Positions 49,214-62,205 of a DNA stretch of 64,000 nt are shown piece by piece. The position numbers and the translations under genes are program-made. Source of the DNA: Adiantum capillus-veneris (Eukaryota; Streptophyta; Polypodiopsida; Polypodiales; Pteridaceae); NCBI GenBank assembly GCA_014529385.2, contig CM043944.1, positions 68,932,895-68,996,894 of the forward strand, given 5' to 3'. The notes under the pieces were generated by a model, which saw only the letters and a program-made list of their open reading frames with translations, ran no database searches and had not been told where the DNA came from. Each line of letters begins with the position of its first letter. The first letter of the stretch is position 1.

Positions 49214-50428
49214 TGATGGAGCAAAAGCCGTCGTGCACACACTCACACACCCAGACAACTCAACACCACACAAGGAATTTACTTGATTTCCAACTCACAC
49301 ACAACACCACTCAAGAGATCAATGAAAATACTACCCACAAGCTCAATTCAAACTCTAAACACCTCGCCCTACAAGCCCTTGCCTGCCTGCAGTCACTACA
49401 AGGTGAGTCGAGTCAATCAACACTTGAAATCACACTTATGGTGACCAAAATATAAAAGAAAAACCATCAAAAGCTCAAAAACTCCAGCCACAAAAGGCCT
49501 CTCACAAATCATTGCAAAGCCTTCACCACAATTCACTTTGTTGGACTCTTTGGAGTAGCGCCAACCCTAATGGCACTGATACAGGTCACATAGTCTTGCA
49601 GAAAGCCGCACCTTCTTCCCTCAATTCCTTGCACAGACACATGCATGGAAACCTCAGAACTTCCATATACTCTCCCAAGTGAAAAATTGAAGAGAGAAAG
49701 CTCTCATTCACTCCTCCACACACTCGAAAATATAACGCAAACTTGATGGGATTGCACTAGACCACTTGTAGGAACCTTGCTTCCTTCCCCACATAGAGAG
49801 GTGAAAGTGCCAAGACTTGGCTTAAAAAACAGACCCTTCACACTCACGGAACCGTGAGTGATGTGGCAAATTGAAGTCTTTTTACACCATTTTTGGTCAT
49901 TTTTACCTTTTTTGACCTTTTTTGACCCTTGGCGGGCATTTTTCACGGGAAAAACCCAAAACAGACTCCAAAATTCACCAAATTTTGTGCGCTCAATCCT
50001 TGATACCCAAATCACTTTTCCACATCCCCACATTCCATTTTTGACCACCTCTAAGGCGGTGCACGCATCACCGTAGATCGGGCACCGTAAATAGACAATT
50101 ACTGCATGTCCCAAACTTTTCGAGCGGGATGAGAGTACCCACACTTGTGGCTTGAATTATTTACATTCTAGAAATCTCAAACACATTCTCTAGATCCAAA
50201 ATAAGCCGCCTGGAATCATATCCAAGGACCCAATACCCTATCCAGGCATTTGCATGTGCTCGACTGCTGGCACGCGAACCTGACTATTCACAATGTGTAC
50301 ACGTTGGATCTTTTTTAGAACTTGAAACCACTTTGCAAAGCTCCCAAATGCATGTATTCACATATTCTTATACATATGACCATGCATATACGTAGTACTT
50401 TTTACATACCGAAAGTGGTTTATCATCA
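49214..50428 (-). repeat. Element D 3' LTR
   Basis: 1215 bp with TGATG/CATCA ends. A purine tract (minus strand AGAGGGTGGACAA) abuts its start at 50429-50441, just after the end of pol. There is no second copy in the window, so the left edge rests on the inverted ends and on the break in LINE homology. Confidence 0.7.
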
Positions 50429-50439
50429 TTGTCCACCCT

Positions 50440-53400
50440 CTAGGTAGAGCATTTATGCTCAACCAAGAGACTATTTGCATCTGGAACCACATCCCTCGCA
50501 ACATATTTCTTCAACCTATAACCATTTATTTTATACCACAAACATTTCCCTGACAATTTTTCCAAGTCATAGGTGCCATTAGGAAATACATGTTTTACTT
50601 TGCATGGACCCAGCCATTTGTCCCTCAACTTCTTTTGAAAAGTAAAATCCAAGCGAGAATCATACTTCATCACCAGATCTCCCTCTTTGATCTCTTACTC
50701 TGGCAGGCTCTTATTCATTTTCTCCATCCCTGTCTCTGCTTGTTGAAGATAATAATCACTATCTTTCTCTCTATTTATTCGCAACAACTCTAGAGAAAGA
50801 ATTATTTCCTGCAGCTTGTCATTATGCAAACCTTGCATTCTGCACTACAACTTCAAGGCATCCAAATGAGCTTGTACGGGCATAAGAGCTTCCTTTCCAT
50901 AAACAATCTCACATGGTGTAAACTGTGTTGACACTCTATACGCAGTTCTATAAGCCCACCCAAGTCCAAGTCCCACTCTTTAGGACGCTATCTAGCATAC
51001 TTTGATAGCATCTTCACAATTCTACCATTTCTCTTCTCAACCAACCCATTGCATTGTGGGTAGTAAGGAGAAGAGTGTGTATGCTGAATTTTCAATTTCT
51101 CCATGAGAGCAGCAACAAGTTTTCCCCTAAACCCTGGTCCATGATTAGAAATGATCACCATAGGAGCTTCAAACCTGCTACACAACTATTCATACAAAAA
51201 AGAGGCCACTCTTCCTGCTGTTACATCTTTTACCGCTCTTGCCTCCACCCATTTTGTCAAAATAGTCCACACCACAAGGATATACACATTTCCATTGTTG
51301 GTCCTTGGCATTGTACCTACAACATCCACTCTCCATTTTGCAAATGCATCAAAAGATATTATAGCTTTTTGAGGCTCATCCAAAAGCTTTCGATTTGCAA
51401 ATACTTGGCATTCATGGCATGATTTGCACCAAAAATAAGCATCTCTCATCATAGAGGGCCAACAATAACCTGCTCTCAAAATACAAAAGACAACTTGATC
51501 CTTGCCTTGATGGCCTGTTTCCTCATGGCAATGCTCCAAAATCAAGCCTATTTCTTCTTTGTATGGAACTTTTCTCAAATTGCTATCCTTGCTATAAAGC
51601 ATGAGATCCTCACCTACCAACGTATAGTTTCTTGATTTTGCAACTATTCTCTTATGATGAAACTTTGACATGCCCTCTCGACATTGCCCTTTACCAAGAA
51701 ATCCTTCTACATCTTGCAATGATTCCCTTCCTGCATACAAGGCTTCCTTGACCTTTAAAGGAGCTACCAAGGCATCCAACTTGTCCCTAGCCAACTCATC
51801 ATCTTCTTTATTCTGCTCAAGTGGAACATGCTTCAACTGTATGTTCTCAAACTCATGCAAAAGCTTCTTGATGCCATAGAACCACTTCTTCAAACTGTCT
51901 TTCTTAACATTCCACAAACCAAGCAACTGATTCATGACAAGCAACACATCCCCTTTTTCAATGACCCTCTTCAATCAAACTCAACACACTGCTTCAACCC
52001 AAGGAAAAGCGTGAGGTACTCGGCCTCGTTGTTACTTTTAGCTTCATCAAGATCGTAAGCTTTAGAAAATATTACATCACCTTTTGGGTTCTTAATGACT
52101 ACCCCATCACTTGCCTTTTGAAGAACTTTCATGTATGCACCATCAAACATCATTGTATATGCATTTGTAATATTTACTTCCTCTTCATGATCATCCTTGT
52201 CAACCCTTGGGTAAGATGGAAGCCCCCCTCCCTTATGTACCACTATGTCCGCCAAGTGAGCTTTAACATAATGATCCACTTTAAAATCAAACTCAAATTC
52301 TTGAAGCTTCAAAGTCCACTTTAAGATGCGCTTGCTAGGCTTCAAATGTTGTACTACATCTCGCAAAAGATTCGATGTGGTGAGCACATAGAACTTTTGG
52401 GGCAACAGATAGGTTTTGAACCTGCAACAAGCAAGAACCAAGGCAAAGACCCACTGTTGCATTTCTGTGTAGGAGAACTCGCTTACATTCTTCATCTTGC
52501 TCTGGAAATAGACTGGCTTGAAGTTCCTTCCCTAATTTTGTAAGAGAATCGACCCAAATGCTACTGACCCCACACAATAGATACATTAGAAATCGATTGC
52601 AAGTCGGGAGGACTCACTGTTGGTAAAGCATACAATACCTCCTTGATACCATCAAAAGCCTATTGCATGTCTTCATTCCACTCAAACGCTTGAACTCTTT
52701 GACTAACATACTAACATAACATCCAAAAAAAACGTGACAAGTAGTTGAGCTTATGCACAAATGATGTCAAATCCTTTTTGTTGGTGGGCAGATTCTTTGG
52801 GTCAGCTTCAATTCCATTTTGGGAAACCACAGGTCCTAGAAAATGGACTCTGGCATGACCAAACTTACACTCTCTTTGGGTTGAGTTGCCCCCCCGCTTG
52901 TTGAAGCCTTTCAAAACTCAACCTCAACTTCTCCAAATGTGTGACCCTTGAGCTATAACACCCAATTTCATCCATGAAAAGGCGAATGAACTTACCCAAG
53001 TAGGGACCAAACACTCTATTCATCTATCCTTGGAAGGTAGCATATGCATTAACTAGCCCAAAAGGCATTCTTTTATATGCAAAACAACCCCAAGGAGTAA
53101 TGAAGATCGTCTTCATTCGATCTTCAATTGCTATCAAGATCTCAAGGTAGTCAAAAAATCCATCCATGATTGAGTAACTTAGCTTGATTGAGGATTTCAT
53201 CTAGGAAGGGTAGTGGATAATGATTCCTTTTTGTGGCAGCATTCAAAGGTTTGAAATCAACACATATCCTAAATCTTCCATTCTTCTTGGGAACAATAAC
53301 TAATGGGGAGACCCATTCGGACTCCTCCGTTTGAAAGATAAAATCTACTTCCAAAAGCTTCGTCACCTCTTCACGAAGTGCCCTCTCATGAATGAGCCCC

Positions 53401-54174
53401 AACCTCCTAAGCTTTTGAACCTTTGGCTTGGCACCTTCTTTCAGATTGATTCTATGCTCGACTCCTTTAGCTCCTTGCAACTGTGTATATTCAGTGTGGC
53501 AAATAGCTTTGGAAGATCTGTAAACATGTCTTCATACTCCTTGTTTTGTTTTTCTGTCAAGTCCTCTCCTAGCATGCTCCTTGCGTTCACTTTGGAAAGC
53601 TCCACAATTGCTTTTGGACTATCCTACACTCACCCCAAATAGATCAGGACATAATTTCAACAAGCCTTCCTCTACATTTTCTTCTGATGATTTAGACGAA
53701 GCATCACTATCGTATGACATAGTTTCTGTCGAATATGTATCTTGCATCTCCAATAGGGGATGTGTACGGCTCTCGTGTGTCTTCATGTTGTAGACAATGG
53801 TCCCTCCTTTCTCTTTTTAGGGGATGGTAATCAAGCCCGTGCCGCGATCTTGCTCCAAAGGTTAGAATCGATGGCCTCCCTAAAATGATCGGAAAAGCAT
53901 TCTCACCCGCTTGCATCACATAGCAATTAACCAAGAACTCAATCCCAAGACTTTTATCTTCACATCTTCAGCTATTCCAAGATACCTTGCCTTTTTGTAG
54001 TTTGCCATCCTCATACGGATTGAAGTATTCACTGACATCTTGATGCCTGCTTCTTTCATGATAGCCTCGGGTCATGACACACACCTGGGCACCACCATCC
54101 ACATATGCTTGCACTTGCGTCTTCTTTCCCAGCATAGCTTCAACTATTGGCATCACATACCACTGGGTGACCAA
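50440..54174 (-). pseudogene. Element D pol
   Basis: Protease with YVDGGAQVCVMT (about 54080-54110); RT with WVSPLVIVPKKNGRFRICVD and NPxK/LGPVVSQNGIEADP; an archaeal-type RNase H with MFDGAYM, SNNEAEY and KGDV; integrase zinc domain ending CKSCHECQ, core with WRVDVVGTMP and LVEKRNG; C-terminal KWLGPCKVKHVFPNGTYDL. Reading changes frame at least five times. The RT catalytic stretch near 52970 reads as MDEIG, so the FMDD motif is lost. Confidence 0.85.
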
Positions 54175-54653
54175 CCCTCAAGGATGACACCATGCTTTGA
54201 TGCTTTTCCTTTTTGGAAGGAAGCTGCGTACTCACACACTTGGTCCACTTCCTCCTCAACTTAGTGTTCAAAGCCACCAACTGACCAAAAGATATATTTC
54301 CTTTTGACTTCGTATGTCGTCGACAATATCATAGTCTTCAAAACCTTGGCCAAGGAGGTAGTCCTTTGGACCAATTTTCCTTTTTCGCCGCCTCTTGCTA
54401 CTCTCTGGTTTGTCTTCTACCTTAGCCTTTTCTTTCCTTGCTCTTGTTTCCCTCTCTTCTTCTCTCTCTTTCTCCCTATCATGCCTAGCTCTCTTATTGG
54501 CACCAGCATCCTCATCATGATGCTAAAGGGTAATGGTGTTAATAGCTCTGTCTTGTCCATTTCGAGGCAACAATTGCGCTTGTTGTTGCGGCGGTGGTTC
54601 TTCTAGTGTCGGCTCTTGATGATTTTCTTCTATTCTCCCTCGATCACATCCAT
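54175..54653 (-). pseudogene. Element D gag C-terminal linker
   Basis: A charged Lys/Arg/Glu-rich stretch and a NAITL-like segment align with the gag linker of element E upstream of its protease. It is cut by the E insertion at 54653/54654. Confidence 0.6.
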
Positions 54654-56647
54654 TGAGAGCGGATTTTTTGAGATGGGGCTCAACTCAAGGCTCCCACCAG
54701 ACAACCACTCTGTGAGACCCTACACACGCATATTTCTTAGGGGCACCACCCTCTTTTATGGAGAAAGAAGGAAACCAAAATAAACCATATACAATACACA
54801 CACACACACACACACACTCACACCTTCCTTATGTGCTTCAACACAAAATGCCCTTCAACCATTCAACACACACTCCTTAAGCAATCCCTTTGAACACTGC
54901 ACAAACTCACATGCAAAGATTGACCTTCACCATATTAGTGCTCATATACTTCTAAGAAAAGCAAGCACAAAACCTCAAAACTCAAAACACCATAATGCAC
55001 AAATACTTGACAACTCCTTTCCTTTCCCAAAAGAAGAGACTACTTACACACATAAGGCGGCATGCATAGAGAGCTCTTCTCCATCTATGCAGCCCCAAGA
55101 CTTACTTACACACAACATAAGGAGAGAAGCCAAGCAAATAGACACCATGGTGCACAAAAAACTTTCTCAACAAACAAGCAACCCAATGAGCACAAAATAT
55201 GAGAAGCTACCAAGATATGCTTACCAATTTTACATGCGTTTAGAGCAAAAGTGTGACGACGACACCCCAATTGCAACAATTTGTTGATCAAACCATGAGA
55301 TAGATCATTGAACTTGATATCCTTGCTCTCATATAGAATCTACAATCCTTATTTAGGGATGAGTATGGTAAGAGAAATGTTTGCAAGAGAATGGTAGCAA
55401 TAGCACATTGATGCTCTCTCTATGGTGCCGCTTATGATAGCGAGCTTAGGAAATGGATAGGGACACAAGAGGAGAGAGAGATTAGGGCTTCCCTAACCTT
55501 AGAGGAGCTTATTTGCAGAAATGGAGTAGGTGTGTGTATTTTTGTGCTTGCCAAAGGTCCTTTTTATAGCTGTACAAGACCTAGGGTTAGGTTAAACTTG
55601 ACTAGGGTAGGTAATTAACCATAGTTAGGTTCCCTTTTGACCATTCCTTCAATTATGAAAATAAGGGACTTATTTTTTCATTAAAAATAGCCTTTTAGGT
55701 CGTGGAGACTCCATAAGGGTTGATAATGTATGTGGGCCCCACCAGGATGTCCCTCCAGTGGCTCCTGCAGAGTGTCCCCACCCTGTTTGTTGTGTCTCTG
55801 GAAGCATCTTGAGCCGATCCCTCCACATGCAAGTGGTTTTTAACTCCCCATTGGTATTTTAGAATGTTGAAGAAGTCAAGAAAACTTTTCACCTTTGTGG
55901 TTTACCTGATTGTAACTTTGACCTGCAGTAACAGTGTCCGCAGCACCTTGTTTTCACCATAACTTTCAGCCTGTAACTTAGAATTGGGTGCTGTAAAAGG
56001 CAAAGTTGACCTTCTCAAAGTGTTTAAGCTGATTTTGGAGTGTTCCCCAAGTATACCCATGAGCTAAGGCGTTCAAGATGCATCCAAAACACCTTTTGAA
56101 CAAAGTCTCCTTGTAGGGGGCCCTTTAGCATGCATCCAAGGTGTAGCATGCTTTTTCAAAAGAGAATCCACCTTAAACAAATGAGGTAGGCTCCAATAAA
56201 GTTTGATTTATTGGGGATATACATTATATTTAAGATTTGTTGACCAACACAAGTAAATGATCCAAGACTTGGGTCACATAGTGGTGGGGAAGGGAAGGCC
56301 TACAAGGTTAACCCTACCCTTGAGAGAAGATGGGTAAGATAAGTGCCCATAAATTATTTATTTACTAATTATGGGATGTAGATAGCTATTTAAATTAGTA
56401 AAGGTAATTATTTAAAAGAATATACAATAAAAAACTAGGAGAGTAGAATTAAGTTTACTATTTACATTTAGCATGAAGAGAGAAATATGATGTAAATGCA
56501 TAAAGATCTAAGAAGGGTAAGGTGTTTGTATGGAAAAAGGCTATTACGGAAAGAGAGAATGAACACTAGGTTAAAACTTTGATAAAAAATATATACATTT
56601 GAGTAGAAATGTAATGCAAATGCAAGGTTACCATTTAACGCTACTCA
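54654..56647 (-). repeat. Element E 3' LTR, complete
   Basis: Starts TGAGAGCGGA at 54654, fixed by homology to 62765. It ends CGCTACTCA at 56647, whose inverse TGAGTAGCG pairs with the other end. Length 1994 bp. The right edge rests on this inverted repeat and the adjacent purine tract, since the other copy is cut at the window end. Confidence 0.8.
55561..55568 (-). promoter_or_regulatory. TATA box of element E 3' LTR
   Basis: TATAAAAA on the minus strand, conserved at 63670-63677 in the other LTR. Confidence 0.5.
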
Positions 56648-56665
56648 TATTAGCCCTCCCCCTTC
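56648..56665 (-). other. Element E polypurine tract
   Basis: Minus strand AAGGGGGAGGGCTAATA next to the 3' LTR start. A further A/G-rich run of about 85 nt lies upstream of it (56700-56786). Confidence 0.6.
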
Positions 56666-56839
56666 ATCTAGGATCATTCATGCTCCTAGATGAAACAAAA
56701 GAGTTTTTTTCTTTTCTTTCTTTTTTTTCTTTCTTTTTTATTCTTCTTTTTTTCTTTTTTTCTTATTTTTTTCTTATTTTTCTAAAAAAGGAGGAGTGAT
56801 ATACACTCTTTTACTCCATTAGACCAGCTTTTCATTACC

Positions 56840-59800
56840 TCAATCCCATAAATCGGATATGGGAGGGTTGCCTTCGGTATGTTGAAATTCCAAGGCTGGT
56901 TCTTCTTTGCACATCAAAGCTTTAAAAATAGGTGGAGCATTTGCCAAGCCAAAGGGAGCCATGCCAATTTGGAGCTTAGACGATGTAGGTAAATGACTTC
57001 CTATCAATGGATTGATACGTTGAAAGTAGGGCTTTAATCTCCATCCATTGACTCTGGTCTTGTGGAGTTTTTCTGATAAATCTGCTAATCTGTAACTACC
57101 ATTCCCAAACTTTGTTTTTATCATGAAAGGTCCCTTCCATCTTTGCAAAAACTTTTTGTCAAGTCGAGTATCAAGTCGGTTATCATAGCGAAGAACCAAC
57201 ATACCTTCCTTCAATCCTTTCCCCTTGAGCTTCTTGTTGATTTTGTCCCTTTGGCTTGTGGCTTGGGCAATGTAATAGTCGATGGACTCTTCTCTATCAA
57301 GCTCAAGTCATTGAAGATCTAAAATTCTTTCCTGCAAAGCTTCTTTTGGCCTCTTTGCTCCCCGTGAGAGAATGCGTAGGCTTGCAATCTCCACCTCAAT
57401 AGGAAGGAGTGCCTCCTGTCCATATACCAAATGAAAAGGAGTGAATTGAGTGGATACCTTGAAAGATGTTCTGTATGCCCATAGAGCTACGGTCAAATGA
57501 CGATCCCAGTCGTTTGGTCGATTTGCAACCTGCTTAGAAATGATCTTACATATCATTCCATTCACCTTTTCAACCAACCCATTGCACTGAGAGTAGTAAG
57601 GTGTAGAATGCAAATGTTTGACTTTTAACTTTGCCAAAAGATTATCTAGGAGCTCTGCTCTAAACCCTGGACCACGATCTGACAAAATCTCTAATGGTGT
57701 GCCGAATCTACTGCATATGTGATCAAAGATAAATTTTGATACCTCCTCGGATGTAATTCATGTTGTACTTGCTGCCTCCGCCCATCGTGTCATGTAACCT
57801 ACTCCCACAATGATGAAGACCTTCCTGGTAGATGTGCGAGGTAAGGGGCCTATTGCATCCACACCCCACTTCTCAAAAGGACCATACTAAATTATTGGAA
57901 CTCGAGGTTCATAAGTGAGTCGTCGATTTCCAGCAATCTGACAACCTTTGCATGACTTACACCAATGCTGGACATCACGGTGTAGACTTGGCCAAACAAA
58001 CCCTACTTGCAAAATCTTCCTGTTTGTAATATCATGAGAAAAATGACCCCCACAGACATCATCATGGCATGAAAAGAGGATTCTCTCTATTTCTTGAACA
58101 GAGGGCACCCTTCTTAGCACCAAATCTTTCCCTTTATGATACAGATCATCTCCTATGAGTTGGTAAGGAGTTGCCTTTTTTACCAATCTATGCCTTTGCA
58201 CTTTATCCAAGTGTTTAGGGCACTCACCAGTTTGGAGGAAAAATATGATGTCCTTCAATTCCTCTTGGCCTTGGTACTTTGGTTCGTAGAGCTTCACACC
58301 TCCCACCATGATCTGAAGTTTCTCATTGGCGAGATAATCTGCTTCCTTGTTGAGGGTTCTCACAACATGCTGTACCTGTGTAGCTTCAAAGTTCTTTATC
58401 AAAGCCTTCACCTGTCTAAGCCACCCCACTAGAGTAGGGTTCTTGCACTTCCATATCCCTTGGATTTGCCTAATAACTAGTAAGGAATCACCTCTTATTA
58501 TAAGTCTTTCGATGCCAACTTTTCTGCATTCTTCAAGCCCCAACTTTAAGGTGACATACTCAGCCTCATTATTAGAATGAACATTTTCCAAGGTGATACC
58601 TTTCTTAACAAGAACTTCCCTTTGTGGACTTAGAATAAGAACCCCCCCGGCTGCCAGATCGTGTTGTCGTCGGTAAGCTCCATCAAAGCACAAAATGTGT
58701 GCATTGTCCATCTCCTCCTCATTATTTTGTGGTGTAGCTTTGTCTCCTGCCTTTGGTGACTCTTTCCTTTCTCTCACTTTGTATGTGAGAATGTCTGCAA
58801 GACCTGCCCTTGTGCTATCTTCCACAAGAAAAGTGTATTTGAACTCTTGAAGTTCTAGAACCCACTTGGCTATCCTAGATGAGAGGCTCATGTGTTGCAC
58901 AACATATGGTAAATTGTTTTCCATGGTGAGAATGACAAATGGTGTAGGTAAGAGATATGATCGGAACTTTCTTACCGCAAACATAATTGTGAATACCACC
59001 TTCTCCATATCAGTGTAGCCCTTCTCTACAGCAGTCATGACTTTGCTTGCAAAGTATACTGGCCTCATGTAGCATGTTTTTAGGTCTTTTTGCATGAGAA
59101 CTACACCGATGGCCTCCATTCCTACACTTGGCGTGATGTAATATGTATCCTTTGGATTTGGTGGCATTATTGTTGGAAGAGAGTTGAGAATACCCTTTAC
59201 TTCAGTAAAGCATAATTCGTGTTCCTCTCTCCATTCAAATGTGGGTTTGTTTGCTAGCTTGTGCAAAGGTGCAATAGCTTCCGCTAGAAGGTGAATGAAA
59301 CGAGACATGTACCTTACTTTGTGGTTGAAATTCATGAGCTCCTTGGTTGTCGTTGGTGGTTGTAGTGACAAGAGAGCATTTACTTTTGATGGATCCACTT
59401 GAATTCCTTGCAAAGAAACCACATGACCTAGCAATACCACTTGTGACTCTGCAATGTGACACTTCTCAGGGTTAAGCTGTCCCCCAAATTGATGAAGCCT
59501 CCTAAGCCCCTCCTCAACTTTTTGGCAATGAAGTCTTTGGCTACTATAGATACAGAAGTCATCCATAAAAACCCTAATTGACTTTCCAAAGAAGGGCTGA
59601 AAGACAAGAGTTGTAAACCTTATAAAGGTACTAGGAGCATTTGTGAGCCCAAATGGCATCACTCTATAGGCAAAGCAACCCCAAGGTGTGATGAAAGTGG
59701 TTTTTAATTGATCTTCTTCTACTATTCTGATTTGAAAATACCCTGAATACCCATCACACACTGTGTAACATTCATAGCCGGCTACTTCGTTTAAGATTTC

Positions 59801-62152
59801 ATCTTGGAAAGGAAGAGGAAAATGATCCCTCTTTGTTGCAGCATTGAGCGGTTTGTAGTCAACACAGACCCTCCATTTTCCGTTCTTTTTAGGGGTTACT
59901 ACAATTGGGGACACCCACTCAGAGTTAGACACAGGGTAAATGAAACCAGCTTTGAGGAGTCGGTTAACCTCTGTCAAAAGTGCCTCTTGTTGTATTTTTC
60001 CTAGGCGCCTTAGCTTTTGAGCCACAGGTTTAGTACCTGGTTTTAATTCTATGCCATGCTCTATAACATCCACACCTCTAATTTGTGAGTAATCAGTGAT
60101 AAACAAATTGGGATACCTCTTGAGCATATCGATGTAGGACCGCTTCTCCTCAGGGGTAAGATCTTTTGCAAGCATCCTCTCAAAGTCTTCAAAGTGCTTG
60201 TGGTCACCTTTGTCATCCTTTGTTTGCTCCTTTGTTGGGTCAACCTCTATTTATGGAGTTTTTGATGTGTTGAAGATGATTCCCATTACCTCCAAAGATG
60301 ATTCTTCTTCGCTATTGGATGTAGTGGTTGAACTTTCCTCGTCGCTTGAGCCAAAACTCTCGTCACTTTCTTCATCAGCCGTGGTCTCATAGTTGATGTA
60401 GAGCTGCTTTCCTTCATGCCAATCGTATACTACATGTTGCCCCTTTTTGAGAATCAATTGTCCTCATCCCCATTTTTGATCTGCATTCACAGCAATGAGC
60501 CAAGGCCTCCCTAGGATGATGGGATAGCCCTCCCCCTTGGCTGGCATAACATACATGTCCACACGTGCATCTATATTACATACAAAAACTTTTACATTCT
60601 CGATGATCCCTAGGCACTTCACACTTGCATTGCTGGCCAGCCTAGCTTGACAATTAGAGGATTTAGTGATTTCAAGCCCTAGTCTATTCATGGCTCTTTC
60701 CGTGATCACACACATTTGTGCTCTACCATCAACATATACATTGGATACCTTCCTACCCCTTACATAAGCATCTACAATAGGTTCCACATCTTGTTGTGGC
60801 TTTGAAGTCAATGCCTTTACTGTCACCTTTTCTTTCTTTCTTGGGAGTCTTGTGCTTACAAGTTTGGACCGGTGCTTTCTCACCTTGGGTGATAGATGTA
60901 GGAGTTGAGGCCAAGAAATATTGGGCTTTTGAGTTTGCAAATCTTCTAAGATGTTGTAGGGTTTCATATTCTTTCCTAATGGAAAATCATTGATGCCGAT
61001 CTCCCTTCGCCTTGACCTCTGCTTCTTGCCTCCTTCCTCCTTCTTTGACTTTTTCTTCCTCTCCTTCCTTGCAGGTTCTGACTCTTCATTCCTTGTGTCT
61101 TCATCCTTGTTGTGTGCTCTTGTGCGCTTTTCTGCTGGCATAACATCAAAATGTATAGGGATCACCTCTATCTCCTCTTCTAGAGTTATGACGTTTATTC
61201 CTCTCTCTTCCTCCATTGGTGGGACAGGAGGGATGTTTGCTACTGGAGGTGGTGGTGGTCGACGAAGAATTTGCGGGGCTTGAGCATGCTCTTGCTGCAC
61301 CATGAGCGGAGGGGGTCTAGGAGGGTATATGTCCCCTGGAAGTCTTCGAGGGTGAGGGCAATTATACATGCCATGACCAACTTCGTTGCAATTCCAGCAT
61401 CTCAACTCTTGTGCTTGCCGTCGTTGATTGCGATTCCCTTCTCTTGGTTGTCGTTGTTGGGGTAGTCCCTGCACTAGATTCAAGGTGAGGCTCTCTAGTT
61501 GTTGAGTTAATCTTTGCAAGATCTCTTGTTGTGATCCTTCCCCTATTTGTGAAGTTTGGGCAAGAGAGCCCCTAACTTGTGCTCCCATACTTGGTGAAGA
61601 ATCCCTCTCAATGACTTCATTTAGGTCCCTTGTTCTATGTGCTTGAAAATTTAACTTCTTGAATTTGACCATGGCCACCTCACGTGCTTCCTCAAATGTT
61701 GATGGGAATTTTAACTCTACCTTGGTCTTCAAAATTGGATACAAGCTGGCCATGAACCTATTTTTCTTTAGAAAGTTTGGTGCACCACCTTGGTTTTGTA
61801 AGGTAGCCTCCCATCTATCCCATAGGTTAAGGAAAACGGCCTCATAAGATGGGTAGTCTTCAAGGAATACCTGTTTATGTTGAAGTAGACAATTCCAAAG
61901 ACCCTCTGGAGTATCTCCTTGCCCAAATTTGGCAAGAAAAATTGCACGTAGCCTCTCCCAATTGGTTTTGTTTTGGGGTTGCAAGGCCTCGTACCATGCC
62001 TTAGCCTCCCCTTTGAGAACGAGTGGAAAAGCACGCAGCTTTACCTCTTCTTGATCTCTCCCAGAGATGAGGTGTGCCATCTCCAAATTATCCAGAAATT
62101 CTTGTGCATCCTCACCATTTTTAGAATGAAAGGTAGGAAAAGTGCTTGACAT
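56840..62152 (-). pseudogene. Element E gag-pol polyprotein, five in-frame stops
   Basis: One uninterrupted frame except for stops at 60464-60466 (TGA), 60251-60253 (TAA), 57887-57889 (TAG), 57758-57760 (TGA) and 57308-57310 (TGA). The start is the first in-frame ATG, 62150-62152. Domains: gag with FPLVLKGEAKAWYEAL and zinc knuckle CWNCNEVGHGMYNC (61358-61399); protease with VDGRAQMCVIT, where the Gly after D-G is Arg; RT with FMDDFCIYS (59555-59569); a gypsy-type RNase H with TPSVGMEAIG (Asp lost); an archaeal-type RNase H with FDGAYR, SNNEAEY, RGDS and EADYLA; integrase zinc domain CKSCKGCQ; DDE residues in GVDAIGPL, LSDRGPGF and LVEKVNG; tail KWKGPF-like. Past the tail it ends in an RT-like peptide (APFGLANAPPIFKALM). 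Confidence 0.95.
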
Positions 62153-62205
62153 TTTTACAATACAAGGAGGTTTGTGTACCACAAAGTTTTGACTACGATG
62201 AGTGA

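Larger units (their letters stand above)
49214..54653 (-). mobile_element. Element D: Tat-like gypsy, 3' half, heavily decayed
   Basis: 3' LTR 49214-50428, then rightward (that is, upstream) integrase, RNases H, RT, protease and the gag linker, cut at 54653 by element E. The remaining gag and 5' LTR should lie beyond the window on the far side of E. The flank GACGT (49209-49213) is the expected target duplication; its partner is outside. Confidence 0.85.

Noticed and set aside
54304-54606. Plus-strand ORF of 100 codons over element D gag
   Set aside because: It is the reverse complement of the charged gag linker; hydrophobic shadow frame.
55087-55287. 66-codon ORF identical in both element E LTRs (also 63196-63396)
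   Set aside because: Identity follows from the LTRs being nearly identical and it is antisense to the element; no independent evidence for coding.
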